From the NCBI RefSeq assembly GCF_009604385.1, contig NZ_WEGJ01000022.1, positions 45,496 through 109,495 of the forward strand: a stretch of 64,000 nt of DNA, in the 5' to 3' direction. Below are positions 23,063 to 31,418 of the stretch, piece by piece (position 1 is the stretch's first letter; every line of letters starts with the position of its first letter). Origin of the DNA: Streptomyces smaragdinus (GTDB lineage: Bacteria; Actinomycetota; Actinomycetes; Streptomycetales; Streptomycetaceae). The notes under the pieces were generated by a model that was not told where the DNA came from, ran no database searches, and worked only from the letters and a program-made list of their open reading frames with translations. The translations under genes were made by a program, and so were the position numbers.

Positions 23063-24085
23063 GTGGCACAGCGCGCGGCACTGGCAGGCACGAGGGTACG
23101 CACCTGGGTGGGAGGGGTGCTGGCGGCGGCGCTGGGCCTCGGCGCGGCGTCCTGCAGCAGCACCGGGGGCAAACGGGCCGAGGACGAGGCCGCGCAGGCC
23201 GGCGGCCGGCCCGCGGTGAGCACACCGCGCTGGACGGTGGCCATGGTCACCCACTCGGGCCAGGGCGACACCTTCTGGGACATCGTGCAGAAGGGCGCCG
23301 AGCAGGGCGCGGCCAAGGACAACATCAACTTCACCTACGCCGCCAGCCCCGAGGCGAACGAGCAGGCCCAGCTCGTGCAGAACGCCATCGACCAGAAGGT
23401 CGACGGCATCATCGTCTCCCTCGCCAAGCCCGCCGCCATGAAGGGCGTGGTCGAGAAGGCGATCGCCGCCGGCATCCCGGTGATCACGATCAACTCCGGC
23501 ACCAAGGAGTCCAAGGAGTTCGGCGCCCTCACCCACATCGGCCAGGACGAGACCCTGGCCGGCGAGGCCGTGGGCGAGCAGCTGAACAGGACGGGCCGGA
23601 AGAAGGCCCTGTGCATCCTGCACGAGCAGGGCAACGTGGGCCACGAGGAGCGCTGCGCCGGCGCGAAGAAGACCTTCGACGGCACGCTGGAGAACCTCTA
23701 CGTCGAGGGTACGGACATGCCGTCCGTCGAGCAGTCCATCGACGCCAAGCTGACCGCCGACCCGGCGATCGACGCTGTTGTCACCCTCGGCGCGCCCTTC
23801 GCGAACACCGCCGCGCAGGCGAAGAAGCGGGCCGGCAGCGACGCCGAGATCTCCACCTTCGACCTCAACGAGGGCGTCGCCAGGTCCCTCCAGGACGGCA
23901 CGCTCGCCTTCGCCGTCGACCAGCAGCCGTACCTCCAGGGCTACGAGGCGGTCGACCTGCTGTGGCTCTACAAGTACAACGCGAACACCCTCGGCGGCGG
24001 CCTGCCGGTGCTCACCGGGCCGCAGATCGTCACCAGGGACGAAGCCGCGGAACTCGAGAAATACGCGAGGCGGGGGACTCGATGA
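23063..24085 (+). CDS. Sugar ABC transporter substrate-binding lipoprotein 2
   Basis: 340 residues from GTG 23063. The lipobox is less canonical (LGAASC). The body is strongly similar to the first binding protein: VAMVTHSGQGDTFWDIVQKG, DQKVDGIIVSLAKPAAMKG, VITINSGTKESKEFG and FAVDQQPYLQGYEAVD are near-identical blocks, so the pair arose by tandem duplication. Its stop overlaps the permease start (ATGA at 24082-24085). A second ligand, or a second affinity for one ligand, could be served by the same transporter. Confidence 0.85.
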   Translation: MAQRAALAGTRVRTWVGGVLAAALGLGAASCSSTGGKRAEDEAAQAGGRPAVSTPRWTVAMVTHSGQGDTFWDIVQKGAEQGAAKDNINFTYAASPEANEQAQLVQNAIDQKVDGIIVSLAKPAAMKGVVEKAIAAGIPVITINSGTKESKEFGALTHIGQDETLAGEAVGEQLNRTGRKKALCILHEQGNVGHEERCAGAKKTFDGTLENLYVEGTDMPSVEQSIDAKLTADPAIDAVVTLGAPFANTAAQAKKRAGSDAEISTFDLNEGVARSLQDGTLAFAVDQQPYLQGYEAVDLLWLYKYNANTLGGGLPVLTGPQIVTRDEAAELEKYARRGTR

Positions 24086-25125
24086 GCTCGACCACCACAC
24101 AACCCGACGACACCACCGACGAGCGGCTGCTGCACCGCTCGCTGTTCAGCAGACTGCTCGGCCGTCCCGAACTCGGGTCGGTCATCGGCGCGGTCGCCGT
24201 GCTGGTCTTCTTCGGCCTGGCCGCGGACAGCTTCCTGCGCAGCATGGACACCGTCCTGTACGCGGCCTCCACGATCGGCATCATGGCCGTCCCCGTGGCG
24301 CTGCTGATGATCGGCGGTGAGTTCGACCTCTCCGCCGGTGTGCTCGTCACCGCGTCCGCGCTGGTGTCGTCGATGTTCTCGTACCAGATGACGGCGAACG
24401 TCTGGGTCGGCGTGGCCGTCTCGCTGCTGGTCACGCTGGCGATCGGCTTCTTCAACGGCTACGTGCTGATCCGTACCGGACTGCCCAGCTTCATCGTCAC
24501 CCTCGGCACCTTTCTGATGCTGCAGGGCGCGAACGTCGGCGTCACCAAGGCCATCGACGGCACGGTGACCACCAAGAGCATCGAGGACATGGAGGGCTTC
24601 TCCTCCGCCCGTGCCGTGTTCGCCTCCACCCTCAGCATCGGCTCCTGGGACCTGCGGGTGACGATCCTGTGGTGGATCGTCCTGGTGGCGCTCGCCACCT
24701 GGATCCTGCTGCGTACCCGCGCCGGGAACTGGATCTTCGCGGTCGGCGGCGGCGGACCGGCCGCCCGCGCGGTCGGCGTCCCCGTCTTCCGGACGAAGAT
24801 CGGCCTGTATCTGGGCGTCGCCGTCGGGGCCTGGATCTCCGGGCAGCATCTGCTCTTCTCGTTCGGCGTCATCCAGTCGGGCGAGGGCCGCGGGCTGGAG
24901 CTGCACTACATCGCGGCGGCCGTGATCGGCGGCTGTCTGCTCACCGGCGGCTACGGCTCGGCGATCGGCGCCGCGATCGGTGCGCTGATCTTCGGCATGA
25001 CCAAGCAGGGCATCGTGTACGCCCAGTGGGACGCCGACTGGTTCTGGTTCTTCCTCGGGGCGATGCTGCTGCTCGCCACGCTGCTCAACGCATGGGTCCG
25101 CAAGCGGGCGGAGGCCGCGAAATGA
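24082..25125 (+). CDS. Sugar ABC transporter permease (CUT2/RbsC type)
   Basis: 347 residues with eight to ten hydrophobic segments, of the RbsC/AraH type. It has IGIMAVPVALLMIGGEFDLS near residue 70, LIRTGLPSFIVTLGTFLMLQ near 130, and GGCLLTGGYGSAIGAAIGA near 282. One permease gene serves two binding proteins and probably forms a homodimer. It is coupled by ATGA overlaps both to the second binding protein and to the ATPase gene. Confidence 0.88.
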   Translation: MSSTTTQPDDTTDERLLHRSLFSRLLGRPELGSVIGAVAVLVFFGLAADSFLRSMDTVLYAASTIGIMAVPVALLMIGGEFDLSAGVLVTASALVSSMFSYQMTANVWVGVAVSLLVTLAIGFFNGYVLIRTGLPSFIVTLGTFLMLQGANVGVTKAIDGTVTTKSIEDMEGFSSARAVFASTLSIGSWDLRVTILWWIVLVALATWILLRTRAGNWIFAVGGGGPAARAVGVPVFRTKIGLYLGVAVGAWISGQHLLFSFGVIQSGEGRGLELHYIAAAVIGGCLLTGGYGSAIGAAIGALIFGMTKQGIVYAQWDADWFWFFLGAMLLLATLLNAWVRKRAEAAK

Positions 25126-25967
25126 AGTCCGACGACACCGGGGCACCGTCCGTACCGCTGGTCGAGATGCGGGACGTCAGCAAGTACTACGGGAACATCC
25201 GCGCGCTGGAGGGGGTGTCCCTGGAGGTCCACGCCGGGGAGATCACCTGTGTCCTGGGCGACAACGGGGCCGGCAAGTCCACCCTGATCAAGATCATCGC
25301 GGGACTGCACCGGCACGACGCCGGCGACTTCCGGATCGAGGGCCGCCCCGCGAAGCTCGCCAATCCGCGCGACGCCCTCGACCGCGGCATCGCCACGGTC
25401 TACCAGGACCTCGCGGTCGTCCCGCTGATGCCGGTCTGGCGGAACTTCTTCCTCGGCTCCGAGCCGACGAAGGGCCGCGGACCGCTGCGCCGGCTGGACG
25501 TCGAGCTGATGCGCCGCACCACGTACAGCGAGCTGCTGCGCATGGGCATCGACCTGCGGGACGTCGACCAGCCCATCGGCACCCTCTCCGGGGGCGAACG
25601 CCAGTGCGTGGCCATCGCCCGCGCGGTGTACTTCGGCGCCAAGGTCCTCGTCCTGGACGAGCCGACCGCCGCCCTGGGCGTCAAGCAGTCCGGGGTGGTG
25701 CTGAAGTACGTGGCCGCCGCCCGGGACGCGGGCCTGGGTGTGGTGCTGATCACCCACAACCCGCACCACGCCTATCTGGTCGGCGACCGGTTCATCCTGC
25801 TCAAGCGGGGCGTGATGGCCGGCAGCCACCCCAAGCCGGAGATCACCCTGGACGACCTCACCCGCGAGATGGCGGGCGGCGGCGAACTCGAACAGCTCTC
25901 CCACGAGCTCGAGCGCGCCCCCGTACCGGATCACCTGGGCGGACACGAAACCGGTCACTCTGCGTGA
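25122..25967 (+). CDS. Sugar ABC transporter ATPase, single-domain (FrcA type)
   Basis: 281 residues with one nucleotide-binding domain: Walker A VLGDNGAGKSTLIK near 45, Q-loop TVYQDLAVVPLM near 92, signature TLSGGERQCVAIARA near 152, Walker B VLVLDEPTAALG near 172 and H-loop LITHNPHHAY near 207. Ribose-type systems usually have a double-length RbsA. A half-size ATPase, as here, is typical of FrcA-like and inositol-type systems and implies a homodimer. A strong hairpin follows the stop. Confidence 0.88.
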   Translation: MKSDDTGAPSVPLVEMRDVSKYYGNIRALEGVSLEVHAGEITCVLGDNGAGKSTLIKIIAGLHRHDAGDFRIEGRPAKLANPRDALDRGIATVYQDLAVVPLMPVWRNFFLGSEPTKGRGPLRRLDVELMRRTTYSELLRMGIDLRDVDQPIGTLSGGERQCVAIARAVYFGAKVLVLDEPTAALGVKQSGVVLKYVAAARDAGLGVVLITHNPHHAYLVGDRFILLKRGVMAGSHPKPEITLDDLTREMAGGGELEQLSHELERAPVPDHLGGHETGHSA

Positions 25968-25969
25968 GT

Positions 25970-26006
25970 CGCCGCGGGGCCCCGGAGGAAGCGGGGCCCC
26001 GCGGCG
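25970..26006 (+). terminator. Strong hairpin after the sugar ABC operon
   Basis: CGCCGCGGGGCCCCG pairs perfectly with CGGGGCCCCGCGGCG (15 bp) around the loop GAGGAAG. It begins 3 bases after the ATPase stop and ends 20 bases before the ROK start. It may terminate or attenuate transcription into the kinase gene. Confidence 0.75.
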
Positions 26007-26025
26007 TAGGGCAGAATCGGGGCCG

Positions 26026-27147
26026 ATGAGCGCCAATCGCGAAACCTCGTACAAGGGAGCCGCCCGCGCGACGGTCCTGCGCAGCGTCAGCAGCCGCGAG
26101 CGCCGGTCGCATCTGACCGCGCCCCGGGTGCCGACCGTCGGCATCGACATCGGCGGCACCAAGGTCGCCGCCGGCGTCGTGGACGCCGACGGGAACATCC
26201 TGGAGCGGATGCGCGCGGAGACCCCGGACAAGTCCAAGAGCCCCCGGGTCGTCGAGGACACCATCGTCGAGCTGGTGCTGGACCTCTCCGAACGGCACGA
26301 CGTGCACGCGGTCGGCATCGGAGCCGCCGGCTGGGTGGACGCCAACCGCTCGCGCGTCCTGTTCGCCCCGCACCTGTCCTGGCGCGACGAGCCGCTGCGC
26401 GACGCCCTCTCCTCCCGCCTGCGCGTTCCCGTGATGGTCGACAACGACGCCAACACCGCAGCCTGGGCCGAATGGCGCTTCGGCGCCGGACGCGGCGAGG
26501 ACTACCTCGTCATGATCACGCTCGGTACGGGCATCGGCGGCGCCATCCTGGAGGACGGCCAGGTCAAACGGGGCAAGTACGGGGTGGCCGGCGAATTCGG
26601 CCATATGCAGGTCGTCCCCGGCGGCCACCGCTGCCCGTGCGGCAACCGCGGCTGCTGGGAGCAGTACAGCTCCGGCAACGCCCTGGTGCGCGAGGCCCGC
26701 GAGCTGGCCGCCGCCGAGTCGCCCGTCGCGTACGGGATCATCGACAAGGTGCAGGGCAGGGTGGGGGACATCACCGGCCCGCTGATCACCGACCTGGCCC
26801 GCGAGGGCGACGCGATGTGCGTGGAGCTGCTGCAGGACATCGGCCAGTGGCTGGGCGTCGGCATCGCCAACCTCGCCGCCGCCCTCGACCCCGGCTGCTT
26901 CGTCATCGGCGGCGGCGTCTCCGCGGCCGACGACCTCCTCATCGGCCCCGCCCGCGACGCCTTCCGCCGCAGCCTCACCGGACGCGGCTACCGGCCGGAG
27001 GCCCGTATCGCCAAGGCCCAGCTCGGCAACGACGCCGGCCTCGTCGGCGCCGCGGACCTCGCCCGCCTCGTCGCCCGGCGCTTCCGGCGGACGAATCGCC
27101 GCCGGGTCGAGCGCTACGAACGCTTCGCGCAGGTGGTCGGCAAGTGA
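26026..27147 (+). CDS. ROK-family sugar kinase
   Basis: 373 residues. The first 36 form a basic extension without an HTH, so it is a kinase and not an NagC-type repressor. ATP phosphate loop VGIDIGGTKVAAGVVD near 38. The catalytic aspartate lies in MVDNDANTAAWAEWRFG near 138. GTGIGGAILEDG follows near 166. The zinc-binding ROK signature CPCGNRGCWEQYSSG is near 205. It probably phosphorylates the sugar brought in by the transporter encoded upstream. A CAGAAT sequence 8 bases before the ATG could be a -10 element. The next gene overlaps by one base. Confidence 0.83.
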   Translation: MSANRETSYKGAARATVLRSVSSRERRSHLTAPRVPTVGIDIGGTKVAAGVVDADGNILERMRAETPDKSKSPRVVEDTIVELVLDLSERHDVHAVGIGAAGWVDANRSRVLFAPHLSWRDEPLRDALSSRLRVPVMVDNDANTAAWAEWRFGAGRGEDYLVMITLGTGIGGAILEDGQVKRGKYGVAGEFGHMQVVPGGHRCPCGNRGCWEQYSSGNALVREARELAAAESPVAYGIIDKVQGRVGDITGPLITDLAREGDAMCVELLQDIGQWLGVGIANLAAALDPGCFVIGGGVSAADDLLIGPARDAFRRSLTGRGYRPEARIAKAQLGNDAGLVGAADLARLVARRFRRTNRRRVERYERFAQVVGK

Positions 27148-27725
27148 TGACGGACGAAGCCGACCGCCCCACGGCCGACGACACCCCCGAGGCCCCCCAC
27201 CACCCCCCGCCGCGGCGGCTGCCGGCCGGCTGGAAGGGCGGTGTGATCGTCGCGCTGCTGATCCTCGTACCGCTGGTCTATCTCTGCATCTCCTTCCTGC
27301 AGAGCCGCGACGCCGGCCGCAGCAAGGAGGAGAGCGCGGAGGCGACCGGGCTCGTCCTGGGCTGGCCCAGCCGGATGCAGCGGCGGATCTACGACATCAA
27401 GCCGCCGATGAACGTCGACCCGATCTCCTTCTACGAGTTCAACTCCTGGGAGAAGAGCAGCCTGTACGTCGAGTTCACGACGAACGAGGCGGGTCTGAAC
27501 GCCTTCATGAAGTGGTCCGACGGCCACCGCTCCGACCTCGTCGAGGGCTACAACCCGATCACCCACGGACAGGCGAAGCGGGTCCACTGGAGCTTCGGCG
27601 ACGGAAGCGACTGGTGGGGCTGGTCACGCCCCCGCCCGGGCGCGGAGCCGGATCTGGCGGTCGCCGTCGACCTGTCGGACCAGACGCATCCGACGGTGCG
27701 TGTGGTGTCCACCACGAAGTTCTGA
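27147..27725 (+). CDS. Hypothetical membrane-anchored protein
   Basis: 192 residues, start overlapping the ROK stop (TGATG). A Pro/Glu-rich cytosolic tail is followed by one transmembrane segment, GVIVALLILVPLVYLCISFL at about residues 33-52, and a soluble domain of about 140 residues. That domain is rich in Trp and Tyr (YEFNSWEKSSLYVEFTTNEA; HWSFGDGSDWWGWSRPRPG). No family recognised. Its position suggests a role linked to the kinase or transporter, but nothing in the sequence shows it. Confidence 0.7.
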   Translation: MTDEADRPTADDTPEAPHHPPPRRLPAGWKGGVIVALLILVPLVYLCISFLQSRDAGRSKEESAEATGLVLGWPSRMQRRIYDIKPPMNVDPISFYEFNSWEKSSLYVEFTTNEAGLNAFMKWSDGHRSDLVEGYNPITHGQAKRVHWSFGDGSDWWGWSRPRPGAEPDLAVAVDLSDQTHPTVRVVSTTKF

Positions 27726-27753
27726 ACCGCAGCGGGAAGGGGCTGGACCGACG

Positions 27754-28398
27754 ATGAGGCTCACCAAACGAGGACACGCCTGTATCCGCCTCGACAAGGG
27801 CGACAGAACCCTGGTCGTGGATCCCGGCGGCTTCTCGGAGCCGGACGCCGCCGAGGGCGCGGACGCCCTCCTGGTCACCCACGAACACCCCGACCACTTC
27901 GACGAGCCCCGCCTGCGCGCGGCCCTCGAGGCCAACCCCGCCTGCGAACTCTGGACGCTGCGGTCGGTCGCCTCCCAACTGGCCGCGGCCTTCCCCGGCC
28001 GGGTCCACACGGTGGGCCACGGCGACACGTTCACGGCGGCGGGATTCGACGCGGAGGTACACGGCGAACTCCACGCGGTGATCCACCCGGACCTCCCCCG
28101 CATCACGAACATCGGCTTCGTCCTGGACGGCACGGTCTTCCACCCCGGCGACGCCCTGACGGTGCCGGAGCGCCCGGTCGACACGCTGCTCCTCCCGGTG
28201 CACGCCCCGTGGAGCAAGATCTCGGAGATCATCGACTACGTCCGCGAGATCAAGCCCTCACGCGCGGTGGACATCCACAACGCCCTCCTGTCGGACGTGG
28301 CCCCCCTGGTATACGACCGCCTCCTGGGCCCAACGGGCCCAGGAACGGGCGGCGCAGAGCACCTGCGGCTTGCGCCGGGGGAGAGCGTGCCGGTGTAG
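27754..28398 (+). CDS. Metallo-beta-lactamase fold hydrolase
   Basis: 214 residues. The metal motif is HEHPDHF near residue 48, with further ligands in GELHAVIHPDLPR near 107 and VFHPGDALTVPE near 132. It belongs to the UlaG/UPF0173-like MBL group often found as a stand-alone zinc hydrolase. The ribosome binding site GGAAGGGG precedes the ATG at 27754. Substrate unknown; ascorbate-6-phosphate lactonase-like enzymes are the nearest characterised relatives by motif. Confidence 0.8.
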   Translation: MRLTKRGHACIRLDKGDRTLVVDPGGFSEPDAAEGADALLVTHEHPDHFDEPRLRAALEANPACELWTLRSVASQLAAAFPGRVHTVGHGDTFTAAGFDAEVHGELHAVIHPDLPRITNIGFVLDGTVFHPGDALTVPERPVDTLLLPVHAPWSKISEIIDYVREIKPSRAVDIHNALLSDVAPLVYDRLLGPTGPGTGGAEHLRLAPGESVPV

Positions 28399-28408
28399 GG
28401 GAGGGCTC

Positions 28409-28522
28409 TGTCCTTCCGGGAAGCCCCGACTGCCTGCTCTGTCCTTCCGGGAGGTGCCGACCAGCTGCTTTGTCCTTCCGGGAAGTCCCGACCATCCGAT
28501 CTGCTTTCCGGGCGGAGCCGAC
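28409..28522. repeat. 31-bp tandem repeat, 3.7 copies, each with a short palindrome
   Basis: Units begin at 28409, 28440, 28471 and, degenerate, at 28502, an exact 31-base period. The shared core is TGTCCTTCCGGGAAGYCCCGAC. It contains CTTCC-G-GGAAG, perfect in units 1 and 3 and altered in unit 2. It lies directly after the MBL hydrolase stop and is non-coding on either strand as far as I can see. Confidence 0.8.
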
Positions 28523-28589
28523 TGCATGTCGGGCGGTGGCGAGCGACAAGATCTGTTCCTGCCGGACCGGCGGCAGACAGCGAAAAGCA

Positions 28590-28664
28590 CCCCTCCCAGC
28601 CCGGCCGGCGTTTGAGGCCGAGGCGCGAAGCGCCGACAAGGGGGTCCGGGGGCGGAGCCCCCGA
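28590..28664 (+). repeat. Streptomyces-type intergenic repeat ending in a terminator hairpin
   Basis: GCCGGCGTTTGAGGCCGAGG followed by GGGGTCCGGGGGCGGAGCCCCC resembles a dispersed intergenic element seen at many sites in Streptomyces genomes (recalled, not searched). The 3' end folds as GGGGGC-GGA-GCCCCC (28648-28662) and probably terminates transcription before the nuclease gene. Confidence 0.65.
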
Positions 28665-28697
28665 AAGTGGTCCGCGTCACGTGTCAGACCCCCGCGC

Positions 28698-28703
28698 TAA
28701 ATT
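28698..28703 (+). promoter_or_regulatory. Possible -10 hexamer TAAATT of a leaderless transcript
   Basis: TAAATT ends 6 bases before ATG 28710 in an unusually A/T-rich patch, and there is no Shine-Dalgarno sequence. Confidence 0.45.
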
Positions 28704-28709
28704 AGCCGC

Positions 28710-29519
28710 ATGGCTCTTCGCATCGCGACGTGGAACGTCAATTCGATCACCACAAGGCTCGACCGCATCACCGGCTGGCTCCGCTCCACCGACCCGGACG
28801 TGGTCTGCCTCCAAGAGCTGAAGTGCACCCCCGAGGCCTTCCCCACCGCCCCCCTCCGCGCCCTCGGCTACGAGGCGGCCTTCGTGGCCGACGGCCGCTG
28901 GAACGGCGCCGCCGTGCTCTCCAGGGTCGGCCTCGAGGACATCACCCACCACCTCCCCGACCAGCCGCAGTACGACGGCGTGACCGAACCCCGGGCGGTG
29001 GGAGCGACCTGCGGCCCGGTCCGCGTCTGGTCGCTCTACGTCCCGAACGGCCGCGAGGTGGGCCACGCCCACTACGCCTACAAGCTGAAGTGGCTGGAAG
29101 CCCTCCGCGCGGCCGTGGCGACCGACGCCGCGGGCTCCCGCCCCTTCGCCGTCCTCGGCGACTTCAACGTCGCGCCGAAGGACGAGGACGTCTGGGACAT
29201 CTCCCTCTTCGAGGGCGCCACCCACGTCTCCGAGGCCGAGCGCACGGCGCTGATCGAGCTCCAGAAGGAGGGACTGTCGGAGGTCTACCCCCGCGCGCTG
29301 AAGTACGACATCCCCTTCACCTTCTGGGACTACCGCCAGCTGGGCTTCCAGAAGAACAAGGGCATGCGCATCGACCACGTCTACGGCAACGCCCCCTTCA
29401 CCGCCGCCGTGACCGACTCGTACGTCGACCGCGAGGCCCGCAGGCCCGGGAAGAAGGACGCGCCGGCCTCCATGGCCCCCTCCGACCACGCGCCGCTGGT
29501 CGTCGACCTCGAGCTGTAG
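28710..29519 (+). CDS. xthA: Exodeoxyribonuclease III
   Basis: 269 residues, the usual length. EEP-fold motifs: RIATWNVNSITTRLDRI (asparagine 10), LQELKCTPEAFP with the metal-binding glutamate 36, the tyrosine-containing LYVPNGREVGHAHYAYKL near 112, LGDFNVAPKDEDVWD near 152, GMRIDHVYGN near 225 and the catalytic SDHAPLVVDL at the end. It is a cytoplasmic AP endonuclease and 3'-5' exonuclease of base excision repair. It stands alone, with a promoter-like TAAATT immediately upstream. Confidence 0.93.
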   Translation: MALRIATWNVNSITTRLDRITGWLRSTDPDVVCLQELKCTPEAFPTAPLRALGYEAAFVADGRWNGAAVLSRVGLEDITHHLPDQPQYDGVTEPRAVGATCGPVRVWSLYVPNGREVGHAHYAYKLKWLEALRAAVATDAAGSRPFAVLGDFNVAPKDEDVWDISLFEGATHVSEAERTALIELQKEGLSEVYPRALKYDIPFTFWDYRQLGFQKNKGMRIDHVYGNAPFTAAVTDSYVDREARRPGKKDAPASMAPSDHAPLVVDLEL

Positions 29520-29600
29520 CGGGCTGTCCGATCCGGAGGCGTTGATCCGCTTTGTGCGTGCCTGTGGCGCCGACATCGGTCGGAGTGCGACCGTAGAGGT

Positions 29601-30047
29601 ATGAACATCTCCTTCCTGGACAACTGGCGTAAGCGGCACGACGGCACCGGCGTGACGGACGTGTTCTCCCCGGGCGGCCGGGAGACGGATCAGGAGGGAA
29701 TCACCCAACTGCTCTCCGAGTGCGATCTGCTGCGCTCCCAGGCGGCCGGCTCCAAGGTCGAACTCGACGACACCTGGCGCTCCCTGGAGGCGCTGGACCA
29801 GCTGGTGCCCCGCTGGCGCGACGACCCCGAGGTGATGCCCTGGCTGGGCAACGACGCGGGTCTGTATCTCGGTACGGTGATCGTCCGTACCGTCCCGGGC
29901 GCGCGCTGGGTGCTGTCGCCGGACGGGCGCCCGGTGGTGGAGCTGGCCTCGGGGCGCGAGGTCGACGTGGTGGAGGTCGGGCTGGCCTGGGCGGAGACGG
30001 GGACGCCGGAGCTGTCGCAGATGTACGCGGAGGTCTCCGAGGACTGA
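29601..30047 (+). CDS. Conserved hypothetical protein (DUF6278-like)
   Basis: 148 residues, soluble. It begins MNISFLDNWRKRHDGTGV, has a helical LLSECDLLRSQA segment near 38, then a domain with WLGNDAGLYLGTVIVRTVPG near 88 and DGRPVVELASGREVDVVEVG near 110. It resembles an uncharacterised Streptomyces family I recall as DUF6278; the function is unknown. It is monocistronic and follows exonuclease III. Confidence 0.6.
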   Translation: MNISFLDNWRKRHDGTGVTDVFSPGGRETDQEGITQLLSECDLLRSQAAGSKVELDDTWRSLEALDQLVPRWRDDPEVMPWLGNDAGLYLGTVIVRTVPGARWVLSPDGRPVVELASGREVDVVEVGLAWAETGTPELSQMYAEVSED

Positions 30048-30191
30048 GTGTTTCCATAACCGGCGCGTTAACGCATGATGCGAGATCCGCTGTTGTTCCC
30101 GTCCTGACCACGGCCGATGCTGGGGCCATGGCACCGGCCCGGACGTGCCGGAGCCCCCGGCCCGGCCGGCGTCAGGAAGGGATTGCCGCTC

Positions 30192-30584
30192 ATGGGGGAC
30201 GGTCGACAGCTGGTCGAGCGCTATCTGGAGGTGTGGAACGAGGAGGACCCGGCCCTGCGCCGGGCGGGGATCGAGGAGGTGTGGTGCGAGGACGGCATCT
30301 ACATCGATCCCGAGGTCGCCGTGGCGGGCCGCGCCGCGCTGGACGCGACGGTCGCCGCGGTGCGTGAGCAGCACCCCGCCCTGGTCTTCACCCTGACCGG
30401 CGAGGTCGACGTCCGCCCCCGGCTGGCCCTGTTCTGCTGGCAGCACGGCGTCGCCGGCGGCGCGGAGCCGCTCGCGGTCGGCTTCGTCCTCGCGGTCCTG
30501 ACCGACGAGGGCGACCGGATGCGCTCCGTCCACGTGTTCATGGACGAGCCCTATCCCGAGCCGCTGGCGCGGGCCGGGGTGTGA
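30192..30584 (+). CDS. SnoaL-like / NTF2-fold protein
   Basis: 130 residues from ATG 30192. The profile fits the SnoaL-like cone fold: LVERYLEVWNEEDPALRRAG at the start, EVWCEDGIYIDPEVAVAGRA near 30, and LALFCWQHGVAGG near 80. These proteins are small cyclases, isomerases or ligand-binding folds. No partner gene suggests a substrate. The frame is open upstream to 30117, but the ATG preceded by GGAAGGG is the natural start. The stop lies one base from the convergent GntR gene's stop. Confidence 0.7.
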   Translation: MGDGRQLVERYLEVWNEEDPALRRAGIEEVWCEDGIYIDPEVAVAGRAALDATVAAVREQHPALVFTLTGEVDVRPRLALFCWQHGVAGGAEPLAVGFVLAVLTDEGDRMRSVHVFMDEPYPEPLARAGV

Positions 30585-30585
30585 C

Positions 30586-31332
30586 TCAGCCGGTGAAGTC
30601 GATGCTGTACTCGAGCCGCCAGCGGTCGGCGCGGACCACGACGTCGGAGGTTTCGACCGGCCGGTCGTCCGCGTCGTAGTGCGTGCGCTCCACCACGGTC
30701 AGGCACTGCCCCGGCGCGCAGCCGAGGGCCTCCGCCTCCGCGCTGGTCGCGGCCCGGGAGCCGACGATTTCGGCGGCCCGTACGACGCGGATGCCGATCG
30801 CCGCCATCCGCCCGCGCACCCCGCGCCGGGCGTACGGGCCGCGCTCGGGGAAGACGACGTCCGTGCCCTCGGTGCGGGCGAGGGGCTCCCAACTGGTCGC
30901 CAGCTGTACGGGCCTGCGGTCCGCCAGATACTCGTACCGGGTGCACATCACCCGGTCGCCGGCCGCGATGCCCAGCCGCTCGGCGACATGCCGCGGGGCC
31001 GGGGTGGTGACGGAGGTGGCCTCCCAGGCGACGGCCGTGTCCGGGGTGGAGATCCGGGCGGCGAACGGGGTGTCCACGGTGCCCGTGTCGCGCAGCAGGG
31101 TGCCCAGCGGGGTCCGGTCGGTGACGAACACCCCCCGGCCGAACTGCCCCTGGGCGTATCCGGCGGCCTTCAGGACCCGTACCGCGCGGTCCACCGTCTG
31201 GTCGCTCGCCGCGTAGGCGCGCTTCAGCTCGGAGCGGGACGGGATCTGCGCCCCCACCTTGAGCTCGCCGCTGTCGATGCGGTCGCGCAGCTCGTCCGCG
31301 ATGCGCTGGTACACCGGCCTCGTATCGCCCAT
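30586..31332 (-). CDS. GntR-family (UTRA) transcriptional regulator
   Basis: 248 residues, with GGGAAGGGAG upstream of the ATG at 31332. The winged helix occupies residues 5-72 (PVYQRIADELRDRIDSGELK, then SRSELKRAYAASDQTVDRAV). The UTRA domain follows, with RVMCTRYEYLADRRPVQLAT near 125 and VERTHYDADDRPVETSD near 215. The target is not evident: neighbours are a SnoaL-like gene and, upstream, the large protease. An inverted repeat 100-130 bases upstream is a likely autoregulatory site. Confidence 0.8.
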   Translation of the reverse strand: MGDTRPVYQRIADELRDRIDSGELKVGAQIPSRSELKRAYAASDQTVDRAVRVLKAAGYAQGQFGRGVFVTDRTPLGTLLRDTGTVDTPFAARISTPDTAVAWEATSVTTPAPRHVAERLGIAAGDRVMCTRYEYLADRRPVQLATSWEPLARTEGTDVVFPERGPYARRGVRGRMAAIGIRVVRAAEIVGSRAATSAEAEALGCAPGQCLTVVERTHYDADDRPVETSDVVVRADRWRLEYSIDFTG

Positions 31333-31418
31333 CCCCGGGCTCCCTTCCCCGCGCGACGTGACCCCTTTGGGCCCCGCCGGACGGCGGTCCGCCCGAAGGG
31401 GCGGGGACGTTACGGCGG

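Noticed and set aside
26026..27147. The ROK protein as a NagC/XylR-type repressor
   Set aside because: The 36-residue N-terminal extension has no helix-turn-helix. Kinase motifs and the zinc signature are complete.
28409..28522. The 31-bp array as a CRISPR
   Set aside because: The conserved core is about 22 bases with only about 9 bases between copies. The intervening sequences are too short for spacers and no cas genes are present.
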